This document shows positions 63,117-64,000 of a stretch of 64,000 nucleotides of DNA, piece by piece. How positions within the stretch are numbered: position 1 is the stretch's first letter; each line of letters begins with the position of its first letter. Origin of the DNA: an uncultured Dyadobacter sp. (GTDB lineage Bacteria; Bacteroidota; Bacteroidia; Cytophagales; Spirosomataceae); NCBI RefSeq assembly GCF_946482605.1, contig NZ_CAMLSE010000017.1, positions 124,001 to 188,000 of the forward strand, given 5' to 3'. The notes below the pieces were generated by a model. It ran no database searches. It was not told where the DNA came from and saw nothing but the letters and a program-made list of their open reading frames with translations. A program made the translations under genes and the position numbers.

Positions 63117-63680
63117 TTAGAGCGCAAGTTCGATTTTATTTTTGACATGCTTGCGCTCTTCCTCACGCATAGTCGCATTCTGCACCAGATCGCCTTCCTT
63201 TGATTTTTGTAATAACCTGAACCACCATAAAGCGGGTATCAGCCCATTGGAATGCAGTTCCAGGCGGATCAGGAACTTCTCCGGCGGATTGCGGTGCCCA
63301 TTCAGGTATTGGCTCAAAACCTCCGGCTTCACATTCACATCTTCGGCGAATTGCTTGTCTTTTTTATCCTGAGCACGGATGTACTCGTTGAGGAAATAGC
63401 CGAAATCCCAATGCGGTTCATAGTTACTGTCCTCGATCCGGCTCAGGATCTGGTATTTGATCTGGAGTATTTTGCCATACTTCTTTTCCTCGGGCGTTCG
63501 GTTTGCGAATTGCTTGCGCCTTTCTGCCCAGAAGTACTCCTCAGTTTGTCTTTCTTCCTCCGTCGCCGGGGGTGCGGACGGGAAAACAAAAGCGTCCGCC
63601 AATTCTTCGGGCGTGTATTGTTTGAATAACCTTTCAATTGTTTTCCGATCCTTTTTCGTCAATTCCTTCATTGTATTCAT
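63117..63680 (-). CDS. HTH (XRE/HigA-like) protein
   Basis: 187 residues. The N-terminal half is helical and charged. Residues 100-150 contain a putative HTH (DKQFAEDVNVKPEVLSQYLN, then GHRNPPEKFLIRLELHS), as in HigA/XRE antitoxins. It overlaps the end of the GNAT-like gene upstream by 47 bases if started at 63680, or 38 bases from ATG 63671, so they are translationally coupled. This arrangement looks like a toxin-antitoxin pair with the toxin first, but that is inferred. Confidence 0.7.
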   Translation of the reverse strand: MNTMKELTKKDRKTIERLFKQYTPEELADAFVFPSAPPATEEERQTEEYFWAERRKQFANRTPEEKKYGKILQIKYQILSRIEDSNYEPHWDFGYFLNEYIRAQDKKDKQFAEDVNVKPEVLSQYLNGHRNPPEKFLIRLELHSNGLIPALWWFRLLQKSKEGDLVQNATMREEERKHVKNKIELAL

Positions 63681-64000
63681 GGATTAGCATCAAAGAATTA
63701 TTTGTCACAGAGATCATATAAATGCCGGTGTAGCAGAAACCATATTTTCGCCGGTAGTGATTAATCAAATGTGTTTTTGGTTTGAGACAAACATAACCTT
63801 GAAAACCAAGTTTGACAGATTTCGTGCAGGCAAATGCAATAAGACTTCCAGCAATTCTCTCATATCGCTTTCCTGATCCAATATATGACCTGGCATTCTC
63901 TAATAATTTGATTTCAATTGCCGAGTCAGCAGTTCTGCACTCAAGCGACATCAACCCGACCACTTCACCCGAATGCGCGATCCGGAGACCGAACACCTCA
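63634..64000 (-). CDS. GNAT-like protein, partial
   Basis: The frame is open to the window edge, so the start is probably outside; the GTG at 63996 would be an internal or late start. The visible 120 residues (IKLLENARSYIGSGKRYERIAGSLIA, then KLGFQGYVCLKPKT, HYRRKYGF) show the A and B motifs of small GNAT acetyltransferases. The stop lies inside the following HTH gene. Possibly an acetyltransferase toxin partner. Confidence 0.55.
   Translation of the reverse strand, partial: EVFGLRIAHSGEVVGLMSLECRTADSAIEIKLLENARSYIGSGKRYERIAGSLIAFACTKSVKLGFQGYVCLKPKTHLINHYRRKYGFCYTGIYMISVTNNSLMLIHEYNEGIDEKGSENN

Overview
The window looks like chromosomal DNA from a member of the Bacteroidota, most likely a Cytophagales / Spirosomataceae bacterium close to Dyadobacter. 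This is inferred from gene content, not from a marker gene. The support is three SusC/SusD pairs, two ECF-sigma/FecR modules, DUF4374, DUF4349 and LytTR/LytS families, and promoters of the Bacteroidota type (TTTG or TTG, a 19-20 nt spacer, then TAnnTTTG). I see no rRNA, tRNA, phage, transposase or CRISPR array.

Layout. 1-5246: the end of a TonB-dependent receptor, a DUF4374 lipoprotein, a PepSY membrane protein and an AraC regulator, which together look like a metallophore uptake locus. 5249-5890: an intergenic repeat island with inverted octamer-repeat arms around GGCTCC-type hairpins. 5883-10455: an ABC exporter, a damaged two-gene operon (a DUF3800 protein plus a small possible nuclease-fold protein), DinB and an uncharacterised membrane protein. 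10669-19974: ECF sigma, FecR, STN-type SusC, SusD and a secreted amidohydrolase. 20058-24430: RsgA, a TonB-C-like protein, DUF4349, and a transmembrane protein with an HTH-like N-terminus. 24603-31907: a second SusC/SusD pair without sigma/FecR, followed by an 823-residue secreted protein I cannot assign. 31966-36972: a Crp-type regulator, a nitronate monooxygenase-like enzyme, a DUF1772-like membrane protein, a cyanamide hydratase-like HD protein, AraC and an esterase. 36917-43765: an ABC permease fused to an M1 aminopeptidase, its ATPase, and a divergent LytS/LytR two-component pair. 43937-47776: a small protein, TatD, TcdA, a 52-residue membrane protein and two regulators. 48067-63105: ECF sigma, FecR, STN-SusC and SusD leading into an aldarate (glucarate) catabolic run. 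63117-64000: an HTH protein with a GNAT-like partner, cut by the window edge.

How it works together. The best-resolved pathway is at 54967-60611. Glucarate dehydratase makes 5-keto-4-deoxyglucarate, an HpcH/HpaI aldolase splits it to pyruvate and tartronate semialdehyde, and a GarR-type reductase makes glycerate, with a GntP permease for uptake. It sits directly behind a sigma/FecR-controlled SusC/SusD pair, so outer-membrane capture and cytoplasmic catabolism are probably linked.

Most notable signals. (1) Just upstream of both sigma/FecR-linked susC genes there is an intrinsic-terminator-like hairpin whose U-tract lies on the opposite strand, with a promoter-like -7 box facing it. This suggests small antisense RNAs resembling those described for Bacteroides polysaccharide-utilisation loci. 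(2) The DUF3800 operon appears disabled twice: the first gene lacks a usable start codon in frame with its conserved N-terminus, and the second is split by a perfect 22-bp tandem duplication. (3) The octamer-repeat islands and a REP-like inverted repeat sit at operon boundaries and inside a susC-susD gap.
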